A stretch of 64,000 nucleotides of DNA, taken from NCBI GenBank assembly GCA_018062085.1, contig JAGOSY010000007.1:124001-188000 (forward strand), written 5' to 3'. The notes below the pieces were generated by a model. It ran no database searches, was not told where the DNA came from, and saw nothing but the letters and a program-made list of their open reading frames with translations. Of this stretch, positions 1 through 8,952 are shown one piece after another. Position 1 is the stretch's first letter. The number at the start of each line of letters is the position of its first letter. The stretch comes from a bacterium. Its GTDB lineage: Bacteria; Cyanobacteriota; Vampirovibrionia; Obscuribacterales; Obscuribacteraceae. A program made the translations under genes and the position numbers.

Positions 1-79
1 TTATAGAGAGAGTTCTGGCGGTATGTCGAATTAGTTAGCGGCTATAGAAGAGCCAAATATGCGCGCCGGAGGATAAAGT

Positions 80-739
80 ATGTCACTTATTCGGTTTAAG
101 TTTCCTCCGTTCAAGGCTCCGCTTTTCAAGGCACGGTTTTTAGAGTTTGCTCTTTCAAAGGTTCCTCGGCAGTGGAAGTTGTTTATAGGTTTGGCATTGC
201 TTCTGCTACCTTGTGCAGCCATTGCCTATGAGTCGAGTGCCCGTGATTCCGATAGTTCGGGAATTTCAGCCGTTTCAGCCGCTTTTTCAGCTTTTGATTT
301 ACTAGAAATTCTGGCACCAGTATCTGACAGTCTAGATAGATTAGTCAGTATTTTAGATATCGGGTTTTCAAAAATATCGATGTTGCATATGCTCAGTGAA
401 TTTCTTCTTCTGCTGGCTTGTATTGCCTTTCTCAAGGCCGCTACTTTTGCTAGGGTTGGGTCTGCTCAGCGCTTATCGAATCTGCGTCTTGGACTCTTTC
501 AGATTGGCTTGGCTATCTCTGTTGCAGTTTTGGCCACAGTTGCTATTCGTGAACAGCAGGAGGAAGCATTGTTTGGAGCCGGGGCAGTGGCTGGAACCCT
601 GGTTTTTCCTGCGGGCTCATCTTGTGGAACTATATCTCCTCAACGCGACGAGAGCACAATTATTCTTTCAGGCAAATCTTCCGCAATTAATTCTAAAACT
701 AAACTTCTTCAGCAGGCCACCTGGTCTGAGGTGCACTGA
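80..739 (+). CDS. Hypothetical membrane protein, about three TM segments
   Basis: I do not recognise this 219-residue protein. A basic N-terminus (residues 1-30) precedes a hydrophobic segment at about 33-50; two more lie near 102-123 and 136-156, with a Ser-rich stretch between the first and second. The C-terminal 60 residues are polar with one Cys. The start is well supported: GGAGG lies 8 nt before the ATG. The stop codon overlaps the ATG of the next gene by one base (TGATG), so the two are probably translated together and may act at the same membrane site. That link is inference; the membrane location rests on hydrophobicity alone. Confidence 0.75.
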   Translation: MSLIRFKFPPFKAPLFKARFLEFALSKVPRQWKLFIGLALLLLPCAAIAYESSARDSDSSGISAVSAAFSAFDLLEILAPVSDSLDRLVSILDIGFSKISMLHMLSEFLLLLACIAFLKAATFARVGSAQRLSNLRLGLFQIGLAISVAVLATVAIREQQEEALFGAGAVAGTLVFPAGSSCGTISPQRDESTIILSGKSSAINSKTKLLQQATWSEVH

Positions 740-1803
740 TGACTGCATCTATGTTTGTCTCGTCAGCTGACGAGGACCTTCAGTCTCTGCCTCTAAATTC
801 TTGTCCACGCAAGCAGTATATTGTCGGCCCCATTTTTGATTTGTTATTTGTCTGTGGTGGCTTTACTGTTCTGCTGTCACTGCTATATTTCTGGCCGCCG
901 TTGCGTAGTATGTTGGGGCCTTCTGCCGATGAATTTTCAGCATCGCTGCTGTTTGCTGGCACTTACCTGTTGTCTCAACCGCATCTTGGTGCTTCGCTGC
1001 GGCGGCTCTATGGTGAACCGGAGAATATCGCTAAGCATCGCCATGTTGCTTTCGCTTTGCCTGTTGCAATGCTTGTTTCTTTGCTCGTTGCTTGTAGAGT
1101 GCTTGGGCCTACAGCTACCATGGACTGGTTGACTAGTGTTTATTTGATTTTGATTGTGCACCATGTGTTAGCCCAGAGCTATGGTATCGCATTGATGTAT
1201 TGCGGGCGCTCCACTTTTGTCATGCGGGCTGACGAGAAGCAGCTCTTCAAAGATATTTTGTACTTGGCCGTTGCTGTGGCTGTTGTTGCTGGATTTCATC
1301 TGCCATTTGTCTTTCTGCGGATTGCCATCGCTGCCCTGTTGGTTCTCGTGCTTTGTTTCTTTAACGCTCAGCTGCGAAGAGCTGCCCTTGGCGAGGCAAC
1401 GATGCCATTGCCAGCGGTGGCGGTCATGCTTGTCAGTTTAGTGGCGGTGGTTCTCAGTCAGGCTGTCGATAATATTTTCTGGATCTTCATTCCAGCCTTT
1501 TTTCACGCCAGTCAATATTTAGCTGTGGTGGTCGCTTATAAATGGAAAGACTATAAGCTCAGCCAGGCAACATCTGAGAATAAGTTGAGGCCAATTCTTG
1601 CCTTTATCGGCGCTGAACTACATAGCTATTTCCTTGTTGGGCTAACGCTTTCAGTCGCTATTCCTTGCGCCTTGTTTTTTATCGGGATGCGCGATATTGA
1701 TCCATTCAAATTGATGTTTCTTTTAGTCAGCCTGCATCATTTTGCTACCGATGCTTGCTTGTGGAAGCTTCGTCAACCCCGGGTTCAGGAGCGTTTAGTA
1801 TAG
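739..1803 (+). CDS. Polytopic membrane protein with intramembrane histidines
   Basis: A 354-residue protein with about eight hydrophobic segments. Histidines lie in or beside the predicted helices: H82, the pairs H141-H142 and H333-H334, H256 and H295. The last pair is in HHFATDACLW. Such a pattern is known from membrane di-iron or haem enzymes of several families, but I cannot assign one, so an enzymatic role is only a guess. It follows the previous gene with a one-base stop/start overlap. Its last 19 bases overlap the 3' end of the convergent gene 1785-2315. Confidence 0.78.
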   Translation: MTASMFVSSADEDLQSLPLNSCPRKQYIVGPIFDLLFVCGGFTVLLSLLYFWPPLRSMLGPSADEFSASLLFAGTYLLSQPHLGASLRRLYGEPENIAKHRHVAFALPVAMLVSLLVACRVLGPTATMDWLTSVYLILIVHHVLAQSYGIALMYCGRSTFVMRADEKQLFKDILYLAVAVAVVAGFHLPFVFLRIAIAALLVLVLCFFNAQLRRAALGEATMPLPAVAVMLVSLVAVVLSQAVDNIFWIFIPAFFHASQYLAVVVAYKWKDYKLSQATSENKLRPILAFIGAELHSYFLVGLTLSVAIPCALFFIGMRDIDPFKLMFLLVSLHHFATDACLWKLRQPRVQERLV

Positions 1804-2315
1804 GCTTGGTCCGTTAGTTGGTCAGTTAGTTCTACTTCCATCGGCGCCATCAATGTGGCATAGCCGCCCGCGGCCGCCTGGAAGCCAGCGAAGCGATAGC
1901 ATAGTTCGCCCTGCTCAGTCACATCAACCTGACATACTCCCAAGGCCGAAAGCCTTTCAAATGCCCGCTTAGCATCGAGAATACTTAGGCGCGACTCGAG
2001 CGCTGCCTCAGCTACCGTAATGACGCCGCCCTTATCTTTAGCGCGTAAAAGCAAGGTTTGCTCTGCGTTAAGCTCTTTCACAGCCTGCCGTTCTTTCAAT
2101 TGTCCGGTCACCAATGTGAAACCAAGAAAGACAAGACCACTGAGAAAGGCAATTAGCCCGACCTGCGATGGCACTCCGTGTTTGGTGGTGCCGGCAATAA
2201 TTTCACCTATATAGGTTATTACCAGACCGCCTGGCACAAGCAGAAGAAAACTGCCGCCCCACATAGCGCTAAGAGAACGAAGTGTCGACAAAGCGACAGA
2301 AGCTTTAATTGTCAA
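1785..2315 (-). CDS. Hypothetical membrane protein with winged-helix-like tail
   Basis: A 176-residue protein of unknown function. Two hydrophobic segments (about 19-38 and 50-67) form an N-terminal hairpin in the membrane. They are followed by a charged linker and, at about 95-140, an alpha/beta region resembling a small winged helix (VAEAALES then AKRAFERLSALG, ending in a short beta wing). The helix is the sort used to read DNA or protein partners, but this assignment is weak. It is convergent with and overlaps the preceding gene by 19 bp. It is divergent from the LOG-domain gene, with a 14-bp palindrome between them. Confidence 0.65.
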   Translation of the reverse strand: MTIKASVALSTLRSLSAMWGGSFLLLVPGGLVITYIGEIIAGTTKHGVPSQVGLIAFLSGLVFLGFTLVTGQLKERQAVKELNAEQTLLLRAKDKGGVITVAEAALESRLSILDAKRAFERLSALGVCQVDVTEQGELCYRFAGFQAAAGGYATLMAPMEVELTDQLTDQAYTKRS

Positions 2316-2412
2316 TTTGCCAACTCCATATAGCGAAAACGTGCGGTTCGCAGCATTAGTACTCTAGGCATAAAACAACTACGGTAGAGCTTCTACGACG
2401 CGCTCCGGGGTC

Positions 2413-2426
2413 GGTGCCATGGCACC
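2413..2426. promoter_or_regulatory. 14-bp perfect palindrome in a divergent intergenic region
   Basis: GGTGCCATGGCACC is fully self-complementary and sits in the 217-bp gap between the divergent genes 1785-2315 (minus) and 2533-4344 (plus). Position and symmetry fit a dimeric repressor or activator site. There is no direct evidence of binding. Confidence 0.35.
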
Positions 2427-2532
2427 AGCACCTATCAGCGAATGCTGGATGAACATTTTCGATTACCCCAAAGCCAGGCGCTCGGAGATTATAGCAAATC
2501 GATAGAACACAGCACCGAAGCAAGAGCCGGGG

Positions 2533-4344
2533 GTGAATGAGCAATTGGATCGCCGAAGGAGCGTATTTTCACCATTTCGTAACCTGTCGATTGGGTTAAT
2601 ACTGGACCAGGAATCAGGTGAAGGAATCCTTGTCAAAACGATAGGCTATCTATCGCTGCTTCATCCCAGAGGCTTAAATTTGCCGCAACTTTCCAAAAAT
2701 GAATCTGACCTTGTGTCCAGCAAGGAAGCTAAAGAATCTACAGCCAACTCGGATAGTGCCTCTGCATTATCTCAGTTCAGAGAGCATGCCATAGATTCTT
2801 TCAATTACACGGCAATTCAAGCGCCAGTGAGCGGTGTCGTTCAGATTGTTGATCATGTTGCTGACACAAAATTCTTGCCAAAAGTACAGTTCTTTCAGCC
2901 TCCCAAACCCGCTGAAGTGGGTTCTGCGGCATTTGCTGGTGAAGTCGTCGGCAGTACTGCTGCGGGGGCCATTCCGCTTATAATTTTTCACAAGATGGTG
3001 GGAGCTGGAGCTGCTAGCAAGTTTGAGCAATCTGCTGCTTACGGTTTGAATAAAGGTGCCGCTCCGGCCTTAATTAAATCGGCAAAGCTTGGCGCCGTCT
3101 TTGGCGGAGTCTTGACTCCTAGTGATGAGAACGGCAACTTCTTGGCCGAACGCGTCAAGAATGCTGGCGTTTCTGCCCTGACAATGGTTTCTCTTACGGC
3201 CGGTACAATTGGCCTCAAGGCCAGTGGTTCAGGGCTTTTGCGTAATGACGTCGTTAGCTCAGCTATAGCTGGAGCTGCCGCTGGTGAAATTAGTGCTGAT
3301 ACCCACTCATTGCTATCCGGCCGCGGCCTAGCCTCTAGCGAGGATCGCATTAAATCGATTGTCGCTATGTCTGTTGGTGGCGCCCTCAATGGCGGCGCTA
3401 ATATTTTGAGTGAACATATCGTTCCTACTAGTGGAATTCGCGGTGTACGCACCCTGGAAGATATGACCAAACTAGCTGACAGCACGCGCATACCTAATTT
3501 TCCTAAGCGTTATGCTTTTGAGCCTAGTCAGGCCAATCCGCTTAAAGCTGAGCAATTGATGGGGCGTGAGCTGCCCTCTTGGTACGACCGCACCAGTGTC
3601 AATTTGCGGCGAGAGATTGATAAGAGCATTATGCCAGAAGACTGGCGTAAACAGATTGTGGGCGGGCACCAAGACTTCACTTATAGTCTCGATGCCTTAG
3701 CCAATAGGCCTAATCCTAAGCCAATTTTGACGGTGTATGGCTCGGCCCGCTTTGCTGAGAACGATTTCCGCTATCAACGCGCTCGCTATATTGGTGGCCG
3801 GGCTGTACAAGAGGGCTATGATGTTATGACTGGCGGCGGCCCCGGAACGATGGAGGGCGCCAATCGCGGAGCTTATGAGGCTGGCGGTAATTCAATTGGT
3901 GTGGTGCTCAAGCTTCCCCACGAAAAACGCGGCAATGGCTATCAGACTCTAACATTGACCCATCGCAATTTCTTTACCCGGATGGAAGTATTGAAAAAGG
4001 CTCAGGCATTTACTGGTGAAGATGGTGGCATCGGCACGGCGGCTGAGAATCTTGATACTCTTACTCATATTCAAACCGGAAAACTTGGTGAAATACCAGT
4101 AGGTTTCATTGGCAAAGAAAAGTATGGAATCGTAGACAAACTACTCCAATATATGGTCAAGGACGGCACTGTCAGCCCGAGAGACCGTGACTTATATAGA
4201 ATTTTTGATGACCCCGATGCTATGTTCAGGCACTTTGCCAAGGTTCGTGCCCGGAACGCTGAACAAGAACGTATTGCTGAACAACAAAGTACTGCTGCAC
4301 AGGCTTCCACTGCCGCTCCCGGTATTGTTAGAGTCGCACCGTAA
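2533..4344 (+). CDS. LOG-family (lysine-decarboxylase-like) domain protein with long helical N-terminus
   Basis: Residues about 395-575 form a Rossmann-type LOG domain, the family that includes cytokinin-riboside monophosphate phosphoribohydrolases and other nucleotide hydrolases. Visible motifs are VYGSARF, GGGPGTMEGANRGA, the Arg/Lys helix FTRMEVLKKAQAF, and DGGIGTAAENLDTL, which matches PGGxGTxxE except that Pro is Asp. The Arg and Glu needed for catalysis are kept. Family members are usually 180-250 residues; here about 390 extra residues precede the domain, with Ala/Gly-rich hydrophobic helices at about 130-290. I do not recognise that part. Start is GTG with a weak ribosome site. Substrate is unknown. 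Confidence 0.82.
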   Translation: MNEQLDRRRSVFSPFRNLSIGLILDQESGEGILVKTIGYLSLLHPRGLNLPQLSKNESDLVSSKEAKESTANSDSASALSQFREHAIDSFNYTAIQAPVSGVVQIVDHVADTKFLPKVQFFQPPKPAEVGSAAFAGEVVGSTAAGAIPLIIFHKMVGAGAASKFEQSAAYGLNKGAAPALIKSAKLGAVFGGVLTPSDENGNFLAERVKNAGVSALTMVSLTAGTIGLKASGSGLLRNDVVSSAIAGAAAGEISADTHSLLSGRGLASSEDRIKSIVAMSVGGALNGGANILSEHIVPTSGIRGVRTLEDMTKLADSTRIPNFPKRYAFEPSQANPLKAEQLMGRELPSWYDRTSVNLRREIDKSIMPEDWRKQIVGGHQDFTYSLDALANRPNPKPILTVYGSARFAENDFRYQRARYIGGRAVQEGYDVMTGGGPGTMEGANRGAYEAGGNSIGVVLKLPHEKRGNGYQTLTLTHRNFFTRMEVLKKAQAFTGEDGGIGTAAENLDTLTHIQTGKLGEIPVGFIGKEKYGIVDKLLQYMVKDGTVSPRDRDLYRIFDDPDAMFRHFAKVRARNAEQERIAEQQSTAAQASTAAPGIVRVAP

Positions 4345-4369
4345 TTGGTGCCAAGCTGCAAGTGGAAAA

Positions 4370-5188
4370 TTAGTCAGATTTACTGCGCACAAATTGTTTC
4401 TTCCATTCTTTAGCATAGTCTGAGAACATGCCAGTTTCGCGCAGAGCTCTTAGAGCTTTAAGCTGCCCTTCAGAAGATTCAATGTCACCTTGATTGACGC
4501 CCCGAATGATTTTTGCGGCCTGCCAACCTACCTGTTTCCACAGGGGATAGTGGCCGTTGTCAGCGCCATTTTCGTGGTCGATAATGGCCTGGGTGGCTTT
4601 CTCTGGCGTCATATTAATCAAGCGATTGCCGTGGTAACCATCATCGAGGGTTATTAAGGCGTGCCAGGGGTCTTTTTTGCCGTGCCAAGAATCTATCATT
4701 TTAGGCACTTGGTCAGAGTCTTCGATGGGCAAGCCCATTTTTCCCATACCTATGCGCACATCAGACCAAAGCCGGCATTTCTCAAGCTCCGACAAATCTG
4801 GTCTCTTGGCGATGCGGTCCATAATTGTGCCAATTTCGCCAAAGCTAATTTTGCCATCGGCGTCGCGGTTGTTAGCGTCGGCTTTATTGGTGTAGGGTCT
4901 TAGCAGTTCCCCAGCCATGCCCGCTATTTCTTTGCGGCGCTCTTCTGGTATAGACCTGAAATCGGCTGGTAGCTGTGTGACCAGCTGCGGTGCTCCGGCG
5001 GTACCGTCAAAAGCTTTCATTGAATCGGCTGAGTTTTGCGCTAAGCCTATTGTGCGGCGGAAGTCTTCAGGCTTGCTGTAAAGCGACTGCGCCAAATCAG
5101 CTTTGCCTTGGCCGTCACCAACTTGGCCTCTATCTAAGGCCCGAGCGGAGTTATTCGCGGGTGCGTCGCCTGTGGGTTTGTCGGCCAT
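4370..5188 (-). CDS. EF-hand-like calcium-binding domain protein
   Basis: A 272-residue protein with no signal peptide. The first 35 residues are polar and probably disordered. A single EF-hand-type loop is seen near residues 104-115, NRDADGKISFGE, with Asp/Asn at ligand positions 1, 3 and 5, Gly at 6, Ile at 8 and Glu at 12. Helices flank it. The remainder is helical with Trp-containing stretches and matches nothing I know. It lies on the minus strand downstream of the ADP-ribosylglycohydrolase gene (about 70 nt gap), so the two may be co-transcribed. Calcium binding is inferred from the loop alone. Confidence 0.72.
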   Translation of the reverse strand: MADKPTGDAPANNSARALDRGQVGDGQGKADLAQSLYSKPEDFRRTIGLAQNSADSMKAFDGTAGAPQLVTQLPADFRSIPEERRKEIAGMAGELLRPYTNKADANNRDADGKISFGEIGTIMDRIAKRPDLSELEKCRLWSDVRIGMGKMGLPIEDSDQVPKMIDSWHGKKDPWHALITLDDGYHGNRLINMTPEKATQAIIDHENGADNGHYPLWKQVGWQAAKIIRGVNQGDIESSEGQLKALRALRETGMFSDYAKEWKKQFVRSKSD

Positions 5189-5257
5189 AGTAAGTGTTTG
5201 TCTGTGCTATTAGCTGGTTGCTACCTTCAATAAATGCCCAAATTGCCGCAAAAGTAA

Positions 5258-6325
5258 TCATTGATTAGTTTTACGGGCAACGAGCAGTAGCCGTTTTAAT
5301 GTATGGCTGAGAATGATAGGAATGAGCATAATATTGCGCCCGAGAGCCGTTGGCCAAAAGTAGGTGGGAGTGGCCGGGGTCTTGCCAAATTTAATGTCAC
5401 CTAGGGCGCAAGCCAGCTGGCGGAGGTGGCTGGGTCCAAACGGACCATCGTTAATTTTGTCGATTAGATTGGCTGGCAGACCCTGCTCTCCCAGAAGCGC
5501 GCCGCACCAAGCGCCTACAATTGCGGCATTGCTATCGGTATCTCCGCCAGCTTTAATGGTCCACTGTAAAGCTGCCAGTGTGTCGTCACCCCAGCGCAGA
5601 AAAGAGAAAGCAGCCAGAGCGACACTATGATTGACAAAGCCGCTGCAGCCCAGCTCTTTTGCGGCGGTCTCTATATTTGCTTGTTGCCCGGCGAGGTTGC
5701 GGGCTGAGTCTAAGGCGGCACGAAGTGAGGTTTCTTGCACGATGCCAATTGCCGAATCGAAGCTCTGGTAGCGGCGGTTTGGATCGTGTGAATTCCTGTT
5801 GCTATAGGCGGCCGCCGCTAGTTCAGCTACGAACAGCGCACCGTCGATTGCCCGTTGGTCAAGGTGTGTGGCGCCAGCAATGCTTTTGCCGATTTTGAGG
5901 CGATACTCTTGATTGTCGTGATAGAAAACACCGATGATAGCTGCGCGCATGGCAGCACCATTGCCAGCTGAGTTAATGCCAGTTTCTTTTGCGCCAGTGA
6001 GCATTTTTAGGCACGATTGACTCGTGGCTCTGCCAACACCAAATGGCAATCGGGAAAACCAGCCCAGCATCGACAGTTTAAATGCTTTAGTGGCAGCGTC
6101 GCTGTCGTGGGGATAGCGAACGAGTGATTGGGCCACTAGGGCCGACTGCTCAGTGTCGTCACTAACAAAGCCAATATTGCCCAGCAAATAATAGCGGTCG
6201 ATGATATCGGGAAATGATGCCGAGATAGTTTTGCCTGATAGGCCTTCCATGTAGAGGCCAAGAGCGTCACCAATGGCGGTGCCAAGTAAGACGCCAGTAA
6301 GGTGGTTATAGATTGGTTCTTTGAT
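5258..6325 (-). CDS. ADP-ribosylglycohydrolase (DraG family), apparent ATC start
   Basis: DraG-family enzymes remove ADP-ribose from proteins or small molecules using two Mg ions. Metal-site motifs are present: GTAIGDALG (about residues 17-25), SDDTEQ (about 55-60) and GGDTDSNAA near residue 257. The first ATG (6250) would delete the first motif. The frame is open upstream to a stop at 6356-6358 and has no ATG, GTG, TTG or CTG there. ATC at 6323-6325 is preceded by AGGTG at 5 nt and gives the usual family N-terminus, so I propose it as a rare non-AUG start (355 residues). A hydrophobic, basic segment ends the protein. The gene sits 46 nt downstream of the kinase/LRR gene. Confidence 0.82.
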   Translation of the reverse strand: MKEPIYNHLTGVLLGTAIGDALGLYMEGLSGKTISASFPDIIDRYYLLGNIGFVSDDTEQSALVAQSLVRYPHDSDAATKAFKLSMLGWFSRLPFGVGRATSQSCLKMLTGAKETGINSAGNGAAMRAAIIGVFYHDNQEYRLKIGKSIAGATHLDQRAIDGALFVAELAAAAYSNRNSHDPNRRYQSFDSAIGIVQETSLRAALDSARNLAGQQANIETAAKELGCSGFVNHSVALAAFSFLRWGDDTLAALQWTIKAGGDTDSNAAIVGAWCGALLGEQGLPANLIDKINDGPFGPSHLRQLACALGDIKFGKTPATPTYFWPTALGRNIMLIPIILSHTLKRLLLVARKTNQ

Positions 6326-6371
6326 GGTGGCACCTGTGATGGAGAGGATGCTTACTTAATTGCTTACTTAC

Positions 6372-8741
6372 TCATTTGCTAATCCAGTCGGCCGGTGATT
6401 CGCCGCCAAAGACTTCTGATGAAGGGACAATGGTTTGTTTAGAGAAGAAAACGCGAACTTGTCTTGGTAGATATGACTTTTTGAAATTTTCAATTGCTTG
6501 ACGACTTATCGCACAGCCATTCACGTTTAAAAATTCTAGTTTTGGCAATTTGCTAAGAGTTTGTAGAGCCTCATCTGAGGCTAGGCTTCCGTCGAGATTT
6601 AGTCTTTTAATATTTTTGCAGCTTGCTATTAGTCTGGCTTCAGTGCCAGCCAGTGGTGGGTCTGTAGTCTCTAGGGATAGTGTTTCTAGCTTCTCTGAGC
6701 CCTGTAACGCAACCAGCATGGGTTTGTAGTCACTGTTGTTGCTAAAACTCAATGATTCTAACTCTTTTATTCGCTTAAGTTTTGCCATGCCTCTCCCCGT
6801 AAGCTTTGTAGAGCTTAAATCGAGTGTTTTCAGATTTGGCATTTGATTGAGATAGACAACTTGGTCGTCGCCAATGTTGCTTGCTTGGAGGCTAAGAGTT
6901 CTTATGCCAGCAAGCTTTGCTATAAAGGGCATGGCTTGTTTCGCTTCGACATGCTCGCCCATTTCAAGAGGTCCTATCAACTTTTGCAGGTCGAATGGTC
7001 TGAATGAATTGAATATTTGAGGTTGATCAAAGGCATTGCTATTTGGATAAAACTCTAACTCACGGTGGGCCGGAAAAGTCACTGTATACTGGGCTTCTCT
7101 TAGCTTGAGTCTGCTTCCTACCGGGCCTATTTTGCCAATTGATTTATTTCTTGGAAAGTTGAATTGAATTGTGTTACCACCATTATTCATTTGTGAATAG
7201 AATTCAGTGCCGTCCTCGACTTTTTTTAAGCCGGTACCATCTATTTCGGTGTCGTATTTGTTTAACTTTAGCGGGTCTGTTCCAAGGTTTTGTGCAGTGT
7301 TCTCTCTCTTGCTAGCAGGCTGAGCGAAAAAGCTCACTCCAGCTATTACCAATATTGCGGTTGCCACGACTGCGGCAGACAAGGAAATAGTTTTTGCCAG
7401 CTTGGTTGATGATAGTTCGCTATCGATTTCTTCTTCTTCGCCTTCTGCTCTTTCGTCATTCTTATTTATGACTGCTTTGTACAACTGGCGATAAGCTGGT
7501 GAACTAGGCTCAATCTCTTTGCCCTCGCGAATACGCTCTAAGTCTAGAACTACTTCTTTGGCTGATTGATAGCGGTCTCTTGGTAATTTTTCCAGGCAAG
7601 CCGCGACAACTGCTTCTAGCGATTTTGGAAAAGTCTTATCTGGTAAAACATCGCTTAGCTGTGGTGCTTTGTCTTCCTGATGCATAATCATGGTTTCGAG
7701 CGACGTGCCACCTTCGAATGGAACATAACCGGTCAAAACTTCGAATAGTGCGCAACCAATTGAATAAATATCTGAGCGGGTGTCAACTGGCTCGCCTGCA
7801 CACTGTTCTGGGCTCATGTAGAATGGGCTGCCGAATATGTCGCCAGCCAGAGTCATGCTTTGTATTTTGCTGGCATCTGAGCTAATTAGTTTGGAAATAC
7901 CAAAATCTAATATCTTGACTTGAGTGTCACCGCTGGTGGTGCAAAGTAATATATTGGCTGGCTTAATATCGCGGTGTATAATTCCATTTCGATGGGCATA
8001 GGCAAGTCCATTTAAGACTTCTATAAATATATTCAGGGCTGCTTCGAGTTTTAGCGAGCCTTCTTCTACTAGCATTTCTTCTAGGCTGCGACCAATTAAA
8101 TAGTCCATAGAATAGAATGGAATTGAACTTGCATGTATCCCTAGATCATATACATGAACAAACGATGGGTGATTTAGTGATGCCATAGTTTTGGCCTCAG
8201 CTCTAAAGCGCAGCCAGTTTTGTTCGTTGACTAGATCTGGAGAAAGTACTTTTAAGGCAAACTGTTTGTGCAAAGAAGTTTGCTCAACTAAGTAGACAAC
8301 TCCCATTCCTCCCATGCCAATTTGAGAGAGAATGCGATAAGTTCCACCGATGATGGTATTTGTCGGAAGAATCACCTGTGTTGTTGGTTGGCCGGAAGCA
8401 AGCTTTTGCTTCTTTAGGCTTTCAGTGAATTGTCTCTTCTGCGCTAGGCGGTGCGCTGTTTGAGTACGTTCTTTGCTCGCACTAGGGCCAGGGCAGCTAC
8501 AACGAAGTTCTTTGAATAGAAACGATGTAAACGAACCTGCGCGTTTGTTGGTTGGCCGCGACTTGCCGCAGTTTGAACAAAGCGGGCTGCTTTTAGAATG
8601 GCCTTTCTCTTTGCCATTCGCTCTTATATTTTGCTCTACTGCACATTGGCAGTAATTGTGCTGAAAGAAAAAAGATGTGACTGACCCTGCGTGCTCGGCG
8701 AGCGGTGGTTTGCCACAATTTTTGCAAAGTTTGTTGCTCAC
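6372..8741 (-). CDS. Ser/Thr protein kinase with twin zinc ribbons and extracytoplasmic LRR domain
   Basis: A 789-residue receptor-like kinase. Two repeated Cys4 modules (about 6-34 and 54-86) share CxxCGK...GS(V/F)TSF...CxC and probably bind zinc. The kinase domain (about 129-410) has the Gly loop GMGGMG, Lys in FALKVL, HRDIKPAN near 254, DFG near 280 and SPFYMSPEQ, so it looks active. A single TM segment lies at about 449-475. The outer part has a beta-rich stretch, then leucine-rich repeats (about 610-760) whose ligand is unknown. GTG start with GAGGAG 7 nt upstream. Neighbouring DraG and EF-hand genes follow on the same strand. The secreted protein at 27473-28480 resembles its ectodomain. 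Confidence 0.9.
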   Translation of the reverse strand: MSNKLCKNCGKPPLAEHAGSVTSFFFQHNYCQCAVEQNIRANGKEKGHSKSSPLCSNCGKSRPTNKRAGSFTSFLFKELRCSCPGPSASKERTQTAHRLAQKRQFTESLKKQKLASGQPTTQVILPTNTIIGGTYRILSQIGMGGMGVVYLVEQTSLHKQFALKVLSPDLVNEQNWLRFRAEAKTMASLNHPSFVHVYDLGIHASSIPFYSMDYLIGRSLEEMLVEEGSLKLEAALNIFIEVLNGLAYAHRNGIIHRDIKPANILLCTTSGDTQVKILDFGISKLISSDASKIQSMTLAGDIFGSPFYMSPEQCAGEPVDTRSDIYSIGCALFEVLTGYVPFEGGTSLETMIMHQEDKAPQLSDVLPDKTFPKSLEAVVAACLEKLPRDRYQSAKEVVLDLERIREGKEIEPSSPAYRQLYKAVINKNDERAEGEEEEIDSELSSTKLAKTISLSAAVVATAILVIAGVSFFAQPASKRENTAQNLGTDPLKLNKYDTEIDGTGLKKVEDGTEFYSQMNNGGNTIQFNFPRNKSIGKIGPVGSRLKLREAQYTVTFPAHRELEFYPNSNAFDQPQIFNSFRPFDLQKLIGPLEMGEHVEAKQAMPFIAKLAGIRTLSLQASNIGDDQVVYLNQMPNLKTLDLSSTKLTGRGMAKLKRIKELESLSFSNNSDYKPMLVALQGSEKLETLSLETTDPPLAGTEARLIASCKNIKRLNLDGSLASDEALQTLSKLPKLEFLNVNGCAISRQAIENFKKSYLPRQVRVFFSKQTIVPSSEVFGGESPADWISK

Positions 8742-8889
8742 TTTCCACTCCTCGGGGCTAATTCTAGCAGCAGTCGGCTGTTATGAACCGTAGAAAAGGG
8801 GTGAATTCGACTAGAATGCTCCGGCATACTGGTTTTGACTGGCAGACAAGGGGGAATGAAAGCCACAATAGTTTGGGGTGAATAAGAAC

Positions 8890-8952
8890 ATGAATCTGAA
8901 CCTCAATCTGAATATGCACCCAAGGTGGATGTCATCGGAATTACACGAATGA
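8890..8952 (+). CDS. Candidate 20-residue leader peptide upstream of the metzincin gene
   Basis: ATG at 8890 opens a 20-codon ORF (MNLNLNLNMHPRWMSSELHE). GGGGTGA lies 8 nt upstream, the best ribosome site in this region. Its TGA overlaps the ATG at 8949 of the metalloprotease (ATGA), and that ATG has no clear ribosome site of its own. The layout suggests translation of the downstream gene by coupling or leader control. Alternating Asn-Leu codons give the peptide an odd composition. It could be chance, since a 63-nt ORF is short. Confidence 0.45.
   Translation: MNLNLNLNMHPRWMSSELHE

Noticed and set aside
6136..6333. Frameshift as the cause of the missing DraG start
   Set aside because: The GTG-start ORF in another frame lacks any DraG motif, and the missing motif is in frame with the main ORF, so no frameshift is needed.
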